Below are positions 14,585 through 23,964 of a stretch of 64,000 bases of DNA, piece after piece; within the stretch, counting starts at the first letter, position 1, and each line of letters starts with the position of its first letter. Source of the DNA: Paludibacter sp. (GTDB lineage: Bacteria > Bacteroidota > Bacteroidia > Bacteroidales > Paludibacteraceae); assembly GCA_028710895.1 (NCBI GenBank), contig JAQTTH010000007.1, positions 1-64,000 on the forward strand. The letters are read 5' to 3'. The position numbers and the translations under genes are program-made. Below the pieces are notes generated by a model, which ran no database searches, was not told the DNA's origin, and saw only the letters and a list, made by a program, of their open reading frames with translations.

Positions 14585-15568
14585 CTAGTTGGAACGAAGT
14601 ACTAATGCCGATCCAACCAGCATGGGGATGACGAAATTGACCAGCCAAATGCATAATCCGGCTAAGGCAATGCCTACAATTTGTCCGGAAAATGCTCCGA
14701 TAACAAGAACAGCATAGGAGCTCCGGATAGCCGCTTCGGAAAAAGCAAACGAAGGGGTGAAAGTGACGAATAAATAAGTTGTAGGAATGGCTATCAGTGC
14801 TTCGATGGGAGTGAGATTGATTTCGAAAAAATACAACATAAAACCAAACTGCAGGCTGAAAACTACATACCGAATGAAAGAAACCAGCATTATCTCTGAT
14901 AATTGTATCGCTGAGAATTCTGTCAGGCAAGTTGTAAAGGGTATTATTTTATCGGCAAATTTAGTTGTTGCTAACTTTCTGCTGATGCGCGGTAGGGCAA
15001 TGTAAACGAGTGCAAGTACAACCACGCAAACAATTGTCCACCCAACATACCACATTAAATCAGATGGACTTCCTTTGCCTGCATGACTGAAAAACAACAT
15101 ACAGGCCGGAATTCCGCATAGTGCCATGACTAAGTTTTGTGTCAGGCTGTTTACAGCACTTAATGTTACACCGGCTTTTTTGTTTTCGGGTTTTAAATAT
15201 AATAATCTGCCTACAAATTCTCCAACCCGGTTTGGCGTGAAAAATCCGGTTGAAATTCCAGCCAGTACAGCTTTTGCAGCCTGCGTAATACTAATTTGCT
15301 GAATATTGGCAGTCAGCATTTTCCATTTCGAAGCCTCCAATAGCCAATTGAGTGGGAGTAAGGTGAATATTGCTAATAACCAGCCGAAATGACTGAATGA
15401 CATATTCTGCCAGGCTGAAAATAGTTCGTTGTATTGATTGAAAGTGAAAAGTTTGTAGGCCAAAAAACCGTAAGCACCAAGCATAAGCACCCATTTCGAA
15501 ACCCAAGTCCAACTTTTTCCCATTGGTCTGAGGTGTGTCAGTGAGGTTATGTGTTGTCTGTTGAGCAT
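14585..15568 (-). CDS. Flippase-like integral membrane protein (UPF0104/LPG synthase TM family)
   Basis: The 327-residue protein has about eight membrane segments and the family marker 'GFFTPNRVGEFVGRLLYLKP', followed by 'SLTQNLVMALCGI' and, near the C-terminus, 'TFTPSFAFSEAAIRSSYAV'. Members are related to the flippase half of MprF and are thought to move lipid-linked molecules across the membrane. I used the Met at 15568 because the longer frame overlaps the upstream GtrA-like gene; another Met is 15 codons further in. It is transcribed with GtrA, which supports a role in envelope glycolipid handling. It converges on the nucleotidase pair with only 9 nt between stops. Confidence 0.75.
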   Translation of the reverse strand: MLNRQHITSLTHLRPMGKSWTWVSKWVLMLGAYGFLAYKLFTFNQYNELFSAWQNMSFSHFGWLLAIFTLLPLNWLLEASKWKMLTANIQQISITQAAKAVLAGISTGFFTPNRVGEFVGRLLYLKPENKKAGVTLSAVNSLTQNLVMALCGIPACMLFFSHAGKGSPSDLMWYVGWTIVCVVVLALVYIALPRISRKLATTKFADKIIPFTTCLTEFSAIQLSEIMLVSFIRYVVFSLQFGFMLYFFEINLTPIEALIAIPTTYLFVTFTPSFAFSEAAIRSSYAVLVIGAFSGQIVGIALAGLCIWLVNFVIPMLVGSALVLRSN

Positions 15569-15591
15569 GGGTGAGGCCTGATTGCCGGTAA

Positions 15592-16098
15592 TTAGACTAC
15601 CTTGGTTGATTGATTTTTGAACGTAAACTTCTTTTGTGAGAAATAGCTGACCAAAATACAAAAGAAAGTGGCTGCTATTTGTGAAGGTGTTGTCCAGAAA
15701 TGAAATACTTCTACCAATAATTTCAAAATTATAGCATTAATACCTAAGTTGATAAACACAACGATAAAGTATCGGTAAAGTTGTACGTGTCCACGGAGCT
15801 CCGATTCGGTAAACGTGACGTATTTTTGTAGCAGGAATCCAAAGAAGTTTGAGAATGGAAATGAAATTACAAGTGCTGCAATGTGAGAACTTAACGTAAA
15901 GAATCCCAAAGGCAACATGTGCTGACGCAAAATGTAGGTATAAACCACAAAATAAATGACAATTGAAACGGCAACATTTGTTGCTCCGGTAAAGCCATAT
16001 CTGAAAAACTGCAAGGTCATATACTTGCGAAATGGTGGATAAAAGAAATCGATAAATCTGCTTATCCGGTTGCCGGTTGTTTTAAGTGTATTTCTCAT
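15592..16098 (-). CDS. GtrA-family membrane protein
   Basis: The 168-residue protein has four membrane segments and the GtrA pattern 'FFRYGFTGATNVAVSIVIYF' near the N-terminus and 'FLLQKYVTF' in the middle, ending 'FSQKKFTFKN'. GtrA proteins are thought to help translocate polyprenyl-phosphate-linked sugars for cell-surface glycan modification. It lies just upstream of the flippase-like gene, in one transcription unit. The specific lipid is unknown. Confidence 0.85.
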   Translation of the reverse strand: MRNTLKTTGNRISRFIDFFYPPFRKYMTLQFFRYGFTGATNVAVSIVIYFVVYTYILRQHMLPLGFFTLSSHIAALVISFPFSNFFGFLLQKYVTFTESELRGHVQLYRYFIVVFINLGINAIILKLLVEVFHFWTTPSQIAATFFCILVSYFSQKKFTFKNQSTKVV

Positions 16099-16316
16099 GT
16101 AGAAACTGTGAATTAGACCATTAACGGTGTTAGGTGTCTAAAAGTATATTAATCGAAATTATTTTGTTACTTTTGTACTCCCCCGAAAAAAAAGGGTCTT
16201 GTTGTGTGATGATGCAAAGATACAATTTCTGAATTGACTATTAACGGTTGATAATTGATAATTTGTTGATGTTTAACATTGGGCCTGCCAAAACTATTCC
16301 GAAGAACAAATAACTT

Positions 16317-17099
16317 ATGACACAAGTACGCGCAAAAAAATATTTAGGACAACATTTTCTTAAGGATATGGACGTTGCACGTCGTATTGCCGATAGTCTG
16401 ACGATTGATGGTCCTACATCGGTGCTTGAAATTGGTCCGGGTATGGGTGTACTGACTCAGTTTCTGTTGCAAAACCCACTGATTGATTTAACGGCGGTGG
16501 AGCTTGATGGCGAATCGGTAGTTTATTTACACGAGCATTATCCGCAGTTGAAAGTCATTGAAGCCGATTTCCTTAAAATGGATTTAAAGAGCTTTTTTCC
16601 TGATAAATTCTGCATTATTGGAAACTTTCCGTATAATATTTCAAGTCAGATTTTCTTTAAAATGCTCGATAATAAGGATTCGATACCTTGTTTGGCAGGT
16701 ATGATACAAAAAGAAGTGGCCGAACGTATTGCTGCACCTGCCGGAAGTAAAACCTACGGTATTTTGAGTGTGTTGATGCAGGCATATTACAAGATTGAAT
16801 ACCTTTTTACAGTGCATGAGCACGTTTTTGACCCTCCTCCCAAGGTCAAATCGGCTGTTATTCGCTTTACCCGTAACGATGTGGCGCAAATTGATTGCGA
16901 TGACCAGTTGTTTAAAACGGTAGTGAAAACAGCCTTCAACCAACGCCGCAAAACCCTGCGTAATTCTCTTCTTCCATTGGTGGAGAAAGGACACCCCATG
17001 TTTGCCGATCCGCTATTCGACTTGCGTCCTGAACGGCTGGATGTGGCTGCATTCATTGACCTCACCAAACGTGTTGAAACAGCAATAAAAAAGTCGTAG
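16317..17099 (+). CDS. rsmA: 16S rRNA (adenine1518/1519-N6)-dimethyltransferase
   Basis: The 260-residue enzyme (KsgA/RsmA) dimethylates two adenines in helix 45 of 16S rRNA during small-subunit assembly. The N-terminal 'KYLGQHFLKD', the SAM motif 'VLEIGPGMGVLT', the 'IGNFPYNISS' catalytic motif and the C-terminal 'AFNQRRKTLRNSL' are all present. The length is typical. It stands upstream of corA in the same direction, with 170 nt between them. Confidence 0.96.
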   Translation: MTQVRAKKYLGQHFLKDMDVARRIADSLTIDGPTSVLEIGPGMGVLTQFLLQNPLIDLTAVELDGESVVYLHEHYPQLKVIEADFLKMDLKSFFPDKFCIIGNFPYNISSQIFFKMLDNKDSIPCLAGMIQKEVAERIAAPAGSKTYGILSVLMQAYYKIEYLFTVHEHVFDPPPKVKSAVIRFTRNDVAQIDCDDQLFKTVVKTAFNQRRKTLRNSLLPLVEKGHPMFADPLFDLRPERLDVAAFIDLTKRVETAIKKS

Positions 17100-17269
17100 A
17101 TTTACGCATTAGTTACTTTGAAAGTTGTCGGCAAAATTCTATTTGTTGTTGAAAATAACAAGAATATACAGGCTCTGGATGAACATATCTGTGGTCGGTG
17201 CATTATAATGCGTGGGTTGTAGGGTGACGCTTTATAGCTGGTGAAAAACACAAGAAAGGAAACAATTTT

Positions 17270-18217
17270 ATGTCAGAATTAAGGCTGTTTTACCACGAAG
17301 ATGGTAAACTCAAAATATCAAAAAATCTTGATACGCTCAAAAAAGTAAATCTGAAAGATTTGATCTGGATTGACTTAAACGATGTGTCGGATGCAATTGA
17401 AACGGAATTGGAACAATTCCTGAAAATTTATATTCAGGAAGATGAAGAGATTGAAGAAATTGAGATGAGTTCGCGCTATATGCAAACTGACGACAGCATT
17501 GTTGCAAACTCCAATTTTTTACTCGATAACTATACGCTGGAGCCCGTTTCGTTTATTCTGAAAAATGGTATTCTGGTTTCCGTTCGTAATGTCGACCTGA
17601 AATCCTTCAATGAAACCATTAAGAAAATATATGCAAACACGCGTAATTTTCCTACCGGATATCATGTGCTGATAACTTTGCTCGAAACCCGTGTGGAATA
17701 TGATGCGGATATGATTGAAGAAATAACCGATCAGATTACGGGATTAAGTAAGACGCTGAATACGGAAGACGACCTGGATCAGGATATTTTGATTCGTATT
17801 AAGGATTTACAGGAAAAGGTGATGATTATCCGTCAGAATATTATGGATAAGCAACGTGTGGTGTCGAACATGTTGAAGTGTGATTTCTTTCCTGCTGAGT
17901 TGCTGCCTCGTATGACAATGATTATAAAAGATATCAATTCGCTGTTTGAATACACACGTTTTGGCTTCGATCGGTTGGACTACCTTCAGGATACTTTTCT
18001 GGGTTTGGTTAACCTGCAACAGAATAAAATCATAAAGATTTTTACGGTGGTTTCGGTTATTTTCATGCCACCAACACTCATTGCCAGTATTTATGGAATG
18101 AACTTCAGGCATCTACCGGAGCTTGATTGGAAACTGGGTTATCCTATTTCCATTTTCATGATGGTGGCGTTTTCAGGAGCCGTGCTTATTTATTTCCGAC
18201 GAAAAAAATGGCTATAA
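17270..18217 (+). CDS. corA: CorA-type magnesium transporter
   Basis: The 315-residue protein has a large soluble N-terminal funnel domain, a long helix, and two C-terminal membrane helices with the signature YGMNF (GMN at 276-278) between them and a basic tail 'FRRKKWL'. It forms pentameric channels for Mg2+ (also Co2+ or Ni2+) in the inner membrane. The periplasmic loop after GMN is 'FRHLPELDW', in keeping with a CorA subfamily common in Bacteroidetes. A bidirectional terminator follows. Confidence 0.92.
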   Translation: MSELRLFYHEDGKLKISKNLDTLKKVNLKDLIWIDLNDVSDAIETELEQFLKIYIQEDEEIEEIEMSSRYMQTDDSIVANSNFLLDNYTLEPVSFILKNGILVSVRNVDLKSFNETIKKIYANTRNFPTGYHVLITLLETRVEYDADMIEEITDQITGLSKTLNTEDDLDQDILIRIKDLQEKVMIIRQNIMDKQRVVSNMLKCDFFPAELLPRMTMIIKDINSLFEYTRFGFDRLDYLQDTFLGLVNLQQNKIIKIFTVVSVIFMPPTLIASIYGMNFRHLPELDWKLGYPISIFMMVAFSGAVLIYFRRKKWL

Positions 18218-18231
18218 GCAAGACCCATTGT

Positions 18232-18280
18232 ATAATAAAATAGGGAAAGCAGATATTGTCTGTTCTCCCTATTTTATTAT
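18232..18280. terminator. Bidirectional terminator between corA and ansA
   Basis: ATAATAAAATAGGGA and TCCCTATTTTATTAT form a stem around a central AGCAGATATTGTCTGTTC hairpin. A- and T-rich arms serve both convergent genes. Confidence 0.75.
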
Positions 18281-18301
18281 GTTTATGTTATAAACCGGTT
18301 G

Positions 18302-19384
18302 CTAAATCACTGTCATTTCGCCGCACATGCTTACGCTGAGTCTGTGTTTTACGTCGTCCAGCGATGTGTATTCGCCAAGCAAATACATAAGCTTGGTTAC
18401 AATAGCTTCGGTAGTACAGTCGAAAGCGCTCATCACTCCGGCAGTCATTAGGTTCAGACTCGTTTCATACCTTCCCATTTCCACAGAACCGGTACTACAC
18501 TGGGTTTTGTTGACTATTAAAATGCCACGATCGGTTGCTTCTTTTAATGAGTTGTAAAACCAGGTGCGGCGGGGAGCATTTCCTGCGCCAAAACTCTCAA
18601 GAACAACAGCTTTCAGATTAGGAATATTCAGAATAGCATTAACCGTATGCTCTGTAATTCCCGGAAATAATTTCAGAATGGCAATGTTCTGGTCAATGTT
18701 TGTGCGAACCCGCAGCTGTGACCCTGCCGAAGGATAATGAATGTAGGAACGGAAGTATTTGATATGAACACCGGCTTTTGCCAGTGCCGGATAGTTGTAT
18801 GAATTGAAGGCGCTGAAATGCTCAGCATTTTTCTTTGTTGTGCGATTGCCGCGGAAAAGTGTGTCTTCAAAGAATATACAAACTTCGGGTACTATTGTCT
18901 GGCCGTTTTCTTTCGCAGTTGCAATTTCAATGGCAGTAAGTAAATTTTCCTTTGCGTCCGAGCGCATCATGCCAATTGGCAATTGTGCTCCGGTGAAAAT
19001 AACCGGTTTCGATAGATTTTCGAGCATAAAACTCAATGCCGATGCCGAATATGCCATTGTGTCAGTTCCGTGAAGCACTACAAAACCGTCAAAATCGTCG
19101 TAATTTTCTTTGATAATGAGTGCAATCCGCTCCCATACAGGTGGATGCACATCCGATGAATCAATTAATGGTAAAAAGGGGATGCTTTTAATCCGAATGC
19201 CGGTTTGTTTAAGCTCAGGCATCAATTCCTGTAGTCGGTCAAAATCAATAGGGCGCAAAGCGCCTGTTGCGGGATCTTCTGACATACTGATTGTTCCACC
19301 CGTAAAAAGTAATAATACAGCACTTTCTTTTTCCACTGACGATTTTCGTAAAAATTTATGTGCAAAGTTAGCATAAAAATTCAT
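18302..19384 (-). CDS. ansA: Type I (cytoplasmic) L-asparaginase
   Basis: The 360-residue enzyme hydrolyses asparagine to aspartate and ammonia. The two catalytic-Thr motifs are visible: 'FTGGTISM' (Thr31) and 'HGTDTMAYSASAL' (104-116), as is 'IVNKTQCSTGSVEMGRYE' in the C-terminal part. There is no signal peptide; the N-terminal 20 residues precede the first strand. The length and lack of export signal fit the type I family rather than the periplasmic type II. It is convergent with corA and diverges from aroK. Confidence 0.92.
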   Translation of the reverse strand: MNFYANFAHKFLRKSSVEKESAVLLLFTGGTISMSEDPATGALRPIDFDRLQELMPELKQTGIRIKSIPFLPLIDSSDVHPPVWERIALIIKENYDDFDGFVVLHGTDTMAYSASALSFMLENLSKPVIFTGAQLPIGMMRSDAKENLLTAIEIATAKENGQTIVPEVCIFFEDTLFRGNRTTKKNAEHFSAFNSYNYPALAKAGVHIKYFRSYIHYPSAGSQLRVRTNIDQNIAILKLFPGITEHTVNAILNIPNLKAVVLESFGAGNAPRRTWFYNSLKEATDRGILIVNKTQCSTGSVEMGRYETSLNLMTAGVMSAFDCTTEAIVTKLMYLLGEYTSLDDVKHRLSVSMCGEMTVI

Positions 19385-19527
19385 GTTTGTTTCCGGAGTT
19401 TGTCATTTAGAAATCAAAATTGTTTTTTTTATTTTCAAAAAGGAATCCTCTTGATAAATTATTACTATTTTTGCTATGTTTAAATCGAAAATATAAGTAT
19501 TTGATTTAAAAAGCAATACATTAAAAC

Positions 19528-20043
19528 ATGAATAGAATTTTTTTGATCGGATATATGGGTTCAGGTAAAACTACCATCGGAAAACTGGTGGCGGCAAAGC
19601 TTGGTTATGGTTTTGTAGACATGGATACTCATATTGAAAATAAGCTGTTTAAAAGTGTTTCACAAATTTTTGCCGATAAAGGTGAAGCTGAATTTCGTCG
19701 ACTTGAGCAGTCTTGTTTGCATGAGGTGGCAGAATTTGACGATGTGATAATTGCCACCGGTGGCGGAGCGCCCTGTTTTTTCGATAACATGGATTATATG
19801 AACTCACATGGGTTGACTGTTTATCTCAAGCTTACGGCCGAGGAACTTGCTGAGCGGTTGGAGGCAATTGGAGGGAATAAGCGTCCATTACTTGCCAATA
19901 GAAAAGGGGAGGAGCTTCGGCAGTTTATTGCCGAGGGTCTTGCAGGGCGTGAGCCGTTCTACGAAAAGGCCGCCTATTCGCTTTCAGGTAGCATTGAAGA
20001 TACGGTTGAAGAAATTTGTGAACTGATTTTAAAAGCAAACTAA
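19528..20043 (+). CDS. aroK: Shikimate kinase
   Basis: The 171-residue kinase phosphorylates shikimate in the chorismate pathway. It has the P-loop GYMGSGKT (8-15), the substrate-binding 'FVDMDTHIE' and 'EAEFRRLE', the 'IATGGGAPC' motif and the lid 'KRPLL'. The length is typical. It is a single gene with no other aro genes nearby. Confidence 0.94.
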   Translation: MNRIFLIGYMGSGKTTIGKLVAAKLGYGFVDMDTHIENKLFKSVSQIFADKGEAEFRRLEQSCLHEVAEFDDVIIATGGGAPCFFDNMDYMNSHGLTVYLKLTAEELAERLEAIGGNKRPLLANRKGEELRQFIAEGLAGREPFYEKAAYSLSGSIEDTVEEICELILKAN

Positions 20044-20484
20044 AGCTTTTTTAATCATGTTCTGTCTTTATTCCCCAACCATATTATCTGCCCTTATTTA
20101 TATTTTCTTGTCTGATTTCTCTCAAATTTTTTATTCTTTCTCTAAAATACCTCAAGTTCTTCATTCAAATTTATACTGACACAAGCTGTTGGTTCTTATT
20201 GTGTTGTAGTAATATTTCTTATTGTTTTGTCGTAAATTCGATATGAATCCCCTCTTTTTGAAAATGTGGATATAAGTTAGCAAGAAAATATCCCAAAACT
20301 GATTAACATTAAGTTTTTTTTATATCTTTGAACTTTAAAAATGCATTTTGTTTTTATCGAGTAATGTTAGATTACGACAATTTTGTAGCTTGTTGAAGTT
20401 TGAAGGAAATAATCTTGTGATGATTTGATAATTTTTTTGTAATAAATTCGGTTTTATTGAAACTACAAATCAAATAGCTAAAAT
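20044..20484. other. 440-bp intergenic leader of the exopolysaccharide operon
   Basis: No gene is seen. TATCTTTG (20323-20330) matches the -7 consensus but lacks a good -33 box. If used, it gives a leader of about 150 nt before the kinase gene. No riboswitch could be recognised by eye. Confidence 0.4.
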
Positions 20485-22374
20485 ATGCAAAAGAGTGAAC
20501 TCGACATATTTAAAAATGCACTAAATGAAGTTGCGCATGTATTTATTACAGACGGAAATGGGGATATTACCTACGTAAACGATAAATATTGCAGACTGTC
20601 TAAATACACTTTCGAAGAATTAATAGGGAAGAATAATCGGATATTCAAATCAGGATACCATTCTCGTGAGTTTTACTCAAACATGTACGCTGAGCTAAAT
20701 CAGGGTAAAACATTTAAAACGAAATTTAAAAACAGGGCAAAAGATGGTTCTATTTATTGGGTTGAGGCCACAATAATCCCATTTTTAGATGAGAATTCAA
20801 TACCTTATCAATTCCTGACTGTGCAGTTTGATATCACGGATAAAATTCATGAGGCGGAATTGAAAGAGCAGTTTCTGGGGGATGTGAGTCATGAAATACG
20901 AACTCCGTTGCACGGTTTGCAAAGTTTTATCAGTTTTTTGTCGGAAAGCGATCTGAGTATAGAACAAGTTGGCTATATGAGTCATATTGAGGAGATCGCT
21001 GATCATTTGGGCGGACTAATCGGCGATTTACTTGACTTCTACAAAATAGATTCGTCCAAACTGAAGTTAGAACAAACGTCCCTAGATATTAAACAGATTG
21101 TCAATTCGTTGGTTGAAATGTTTACGGTAAAAGAACGAATCAGGCAGATTGATTTTGATTGTACAATAGACGATAACATAAGTAATTTGCTGTTAGGTGA
21201 TTCAATGCGATTGCGGCAGACGTTATTTAATTTGTTGGATAATATTTTGAAATACAAAGATGTTGGACTTGTAACAGTTAGGGTGAAATTGTCAGGTGAG
21301 ACATCTGAATTTCAAACAATTGAATTTCATGTTTTGAATTCAGGAACGGGAAATCTGAATCAAGAACAAAATCAGATTTTAGATAATGGAAGTCAATCGT
21401 TGGCTGATAACATTGGTATGCAAACCGATGCCGGCCTTGGAATGACGATTGTGAAGAGATTGATCGAGCTCCAAAAAGGAAGCATATTGATAGATGGGGT
21501 AGATGGGCGAGATGGAAATATTGTGTTTTCAATTCCATTTAAAAAAGAATTGACTTCGAATAATATGCCAGTAAATCAGTCAATTAAATCCGAAACCAGT
21601 GTGGCAAATAATTATAATATACTGATTGCTGAGGATGATAAAATTAATCAAATGATATTTGAGAAGCAAATGCAGCGGTTTAATTACAGCTGTCGTGTTG
21701 CAGATAATGGATTTGATGCTTTGAAATTGCTGAACGAAGAAAACTTTGATTTGATGCTGCTTGACATGCAAATGCCAGGGATGCATGGGGATGAAGTGTT
21801 GAGAAAAATTCGGAAAGAGTTTGTTGGAGAAATGAAGGAAATTCCGGTAATTTGTGTTTCTGCAACTGTACACCCGAAACTTATCGAAACAATTATGGAG
21901 GCCGGAGCTAATGGTTATTTGTCGAAGCCCTATAAGGAGCAGGAATTAAAGGACATTATTGATGCGACGCTGTCCGGGAAAAACAAATTGCATGAAGATG
22001 AGAATTTAGAGAGCCAATCGACTAGGGCGTATGTGAATTTGGATTTATTGAACCAGATTGCTGATGGTGAAACGGAGTTTGTAATAGAACTTCTTGAATA
22101 TTTTAGGTCAACTGCACCTGATGAATTGGAACGGATGCAGCAAAACTACGCTAATCAGAACATTGATTTGGCTTCACAATTACACAAATACAGATCGCAG
22201 GTTTCACTATTGGGGCATGAAGAGTTGACTGGTCTTACATTGGAGCTGGAAAATAAACTGATTGAGTCTGCCAATTTTGAGGGCTGCCGTACCGACTTCG
22301 CAAAACTGGTTTTATTGACGCATAAATTGGTTGCCGAAGTTACAAACTTGATTGTAAAACTTAAAACCGCATAA
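20485..22374 (+). CDS. Hybrid sensor histidine kinase (PAS-HisKA-HATPase-REC-Hpt)
   Basis: The 629-residue protein has no membrane segment. Order: PAS (about 10-125), HisKA with His136 in 'DVSHEIRTPLHG', HATPase with the N box around Asn253 and 'DAGLGMTIVKRLIEL' as the G box, REC with acceptor Asp427 in 'LMLLDMQMPGMHG', and a C-terminal Hpt with His567 in 'LHKYRSQ', where the usual H.LKG has Arg and Ser. It therefore holds a complete internal phosphorelay and can pass phosphate to the single-domain regulator encoded 4 nt downstream. It heads a six-gene operon for an envelope polysaccharide, so it is probably the cytoplasmic sensor controlling it. The signal is unknown. Confidence 0.88.
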   Translation: MQKSELDIFKNALNEVAHVFITDGNGDITYVNDKYCRLSKYTFEELIGKNNRIFKSGYHSREFYSNMYAELNQGKTFKTKFKNRAKDGSIYWVEATIIPFLDENSIPYQFLTVQFDITDKIHEAELKEQFLGDVSHEIRTPLHGLQSFISFLSESDLSIEQVGYMSHIEEIADHLGGLIGDLLDFYKIDSSKLKLEQTSLDIKQIVNSLVEMFTVKERIRQIDFDCTIDDNISNLLLGDSMRLRQTLFNLLDNILKYKDVGLVTVRVKLSGETSEFQTIEFHVLNSGTGNLNQEQNQILDNGSQSLADNIGMQTDAGLGMTIVKRLIELQKGSILIDGVDGRDGNIVFSIPFKKELTSNNMPVNQSIKSETSVANNYNILIAEDDKINQMIFEKQMQRFNYSCRVADNGFDALKLLNEENFDLMLLDMQMPGMHGDEVLRKIRKEFVGEMKEIPVICVSATVHPKLIETIMEAGANGYLSKPYKEQELKDIIDATLSGKNKLHEDENLESQSTRAYVNLDLLNQIADGETEFVIELLEYFRSTAPDELERMQQNYANQNIDLASQLHKYRSQVSLLGHEELTGLTLELENKLIESANFEGCRTDFAKLVLLTHKLVAEVTNLIVKLKTA

Positions 22375-22378
22375 ACTT

Positions 22379-22738
22379 ATGAGAGTACTTGTTATTGAAG
22401 ATGAAATAATGGTGCTTAAATCCATTGAATTCAAATTGAAAAAAGAAGGATTCGAAGTGATAACTGCGCCAGACGGTAAGGCAGCACACGATTTACTGTT
22501 AAGTGATAAGTTTGATATCATACTTACCGACTTAATGATACCCTATTATAGTGGTTTGGAGTTGATTAATTTTGTGCGGAACGAGTTGAAGAGTAAAGTG
22601 CCAATCATTGTACTCTCTTCAATTGGTCAGGAAGCATCCATCATGGAGGCATTTAAGCTTGGGGCAAATGATTATATGACAAAGCCGTTTATCCCAAATG
22701 AATTAATAATTCGTATTCGTAAAGAAGCACTTAGATAA
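22379..22738 (+). CDS. Single-domain response regulator
   Basis: The 119-residue protein is a bare receiver domain: acidic pocket 'VIEDE', phospho-acceptor Asp51 in 'IILTDLMIPYYSG', switch residues 'IVLSS' and Lys102 in 'YMTKPF'. It has no output domain, so it acts by protein contact, like CheY, or as the last relay step. It lies 4 nt after the hybrid kinase and 1 nt before the beta-barrel gene. A plausible partner is the cytoplasmic side of the synthase or the HEAT protein of the same operon; that is inference. Confidence 0.9.
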   Translation: MRVLVIEDEIMVLKSIEFKLKKEGFEVITAPDGKAAHDLLLSDKFDIILTDLMIPYYSGLELINFVRNELKSKVPIIVLSSIGQEASIMEAFKLGANDYMTKPFIPNELIIRIRKEALR

Positions 22739-22739
22739 T

Positions 22740-23963
22740 ATGAGGATAAAATACATTTTTACAACATGTGTGTTGTTATTCATTGTGGTTATTAGTAGCT
22801 TTGGACAGACAGATTCGCTTATGAGTGTTGCCAAAGATCTGATAAAGCAAGACAAATATGTCGATGCCGAAAAAATATACGTCGATTTGTTGGCAAAAGA
22901 TTCAACAAATTCCGATGTGCGTTTTGCATTGGGTTTAATGTATTCCTGGTCAAAACAATATGATAAAGCACGAACTGTTTTGGCTAAGGTTTTGGCTGCA
23001 AGACCAACAAGTAAAGAAGTTTATATCGCTGCTTTAAATAATGAACTTTGGGCCGAAAAATACGAGCTGGCATTAGCCCTTGCTGATACTGCAAATAAAG
23101 TTCTTCCTGATGATGCAGATATTATACTACGTAAAGCTAAAGCATTAAACTATTTACAAAGAAGTGATGATGCTAAGACTGTTTTGAATAGTTGTCTCGA
23201 AAAGGCTAAAACCAATAAAGAGCTTGAAGATCTGCTTGAATCAATTAAGAGTAGTAAAAAGTTAAATAGCGTAGGGGTTAGCTATACATTGGATTATTTC
23301 GATAATTCTAATCCATGGCATTGGGCTTACATTCAATATAAGCATAAAACAAGTCTTGGGGCTGTTATCGGTCGTGTAAATTATGCCAGCAGATTTGGAT
23401 TACAAGGATATCAAATGGAGGTTGATGCGTATCCAACCTTATCTAAAATGAGTTATGCCTATGTAAATATTGGATATTCACCAACCACATTGTTTCCGGT
23501 TTTCAGATTAGGAATGGATTATAACCGCAAACTTCCAAGTGCATTTGAGGCTTCGCTAGGTTTCCGATACCTCAACTTTGGAACATCGAATGTTACAATT
23601 TTTACAGGTCATGTGGGTAAATATCTTGGTAATTATTGGTTCTCATTCCGACCATATGTAACTCCCGGTAATAACGATGTGTCTGTTTCAGGATTTTTTG
23701 TAACCCGCCGATACTTTTCGAGTGCTGAAAACTATGTTGGGCTGCAACTTGGCTATGGAACTTCACCCGATGATAGATCCCGCTTACTTACAGGCGAGAA
23801 CAATCTCCGCCTGGCAGGCTATAACACAAAGCTATCATATAATCACATATTTCTTAAATGTTTAGTTTTGAATGTAAGTGGTGCGTACGCTTACGAGGAA
23901 TACAGAACTTCACTTTTTCATTCAAAAACAACATTTGATATAGCGGTTAATTATATATTCTGA
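22740..23963 (+). CDS. TPR plus YaiO-family outer-membrane beta-barrel protein
   Basis: The 407-residue protein has a signal peptide ending near 'VISSFGQ', about four TPR units (residues about 25-175, for example 'LIKQDKYVDAEKIYVDLLAK' and 'SWSKQYDKARTVLAKVL'), and then a C-terminal barrel (about 185-407) of alternating strands ending in 'FDIAVNYIF' with the usual terminal Phe. This is the YaiO layout. The TPR-plus-barrel design parallels PgaA and BcsC, the outer-membrane exporters of PNAG and cellulose, though the barrel is smaller. It is coupled to neighbours with 1-nt gaps. Likely role: guiding the polymer through the outer membrane. Confidence 0.8.
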   Translation: MRIKYIFTTCVLLFIVVISSFGQTDSLMSVAKDLIKQDKYVDAEKIYVDLLAKDSTNSDVRFALGLMYSWSKQYDKARTVLAKVLAARPTSKEVYIAALNNELWAEKYELALALADTANKVLPDDADIILRKAKALNYLQRSDDAKTVLNSCLEKAKTNKELEDLLESIKSSKKLNSVGVSYTLDYFDNSNPWHWAYIQYKHKTSLGAVIGRVNYASRFGLQGYQMEVDAYPTLSKMSYAYVNIGYSPTTLFPVFRLGMDYNRKLPSAFEASLGFRYLNFGTSNVTIFTGHVGKYLGNYWFSFRPYVTPGNNDVSVSGFFVTRRYFSSAENYVGLQLGYGTSPDDRSRLLTGENNLRLAGYNTKLSYNHIFLKCLVLNVSGAYAYEEYRTSLFHSKTTFDIAVNYIF

Positions 23964-23964
23964 T

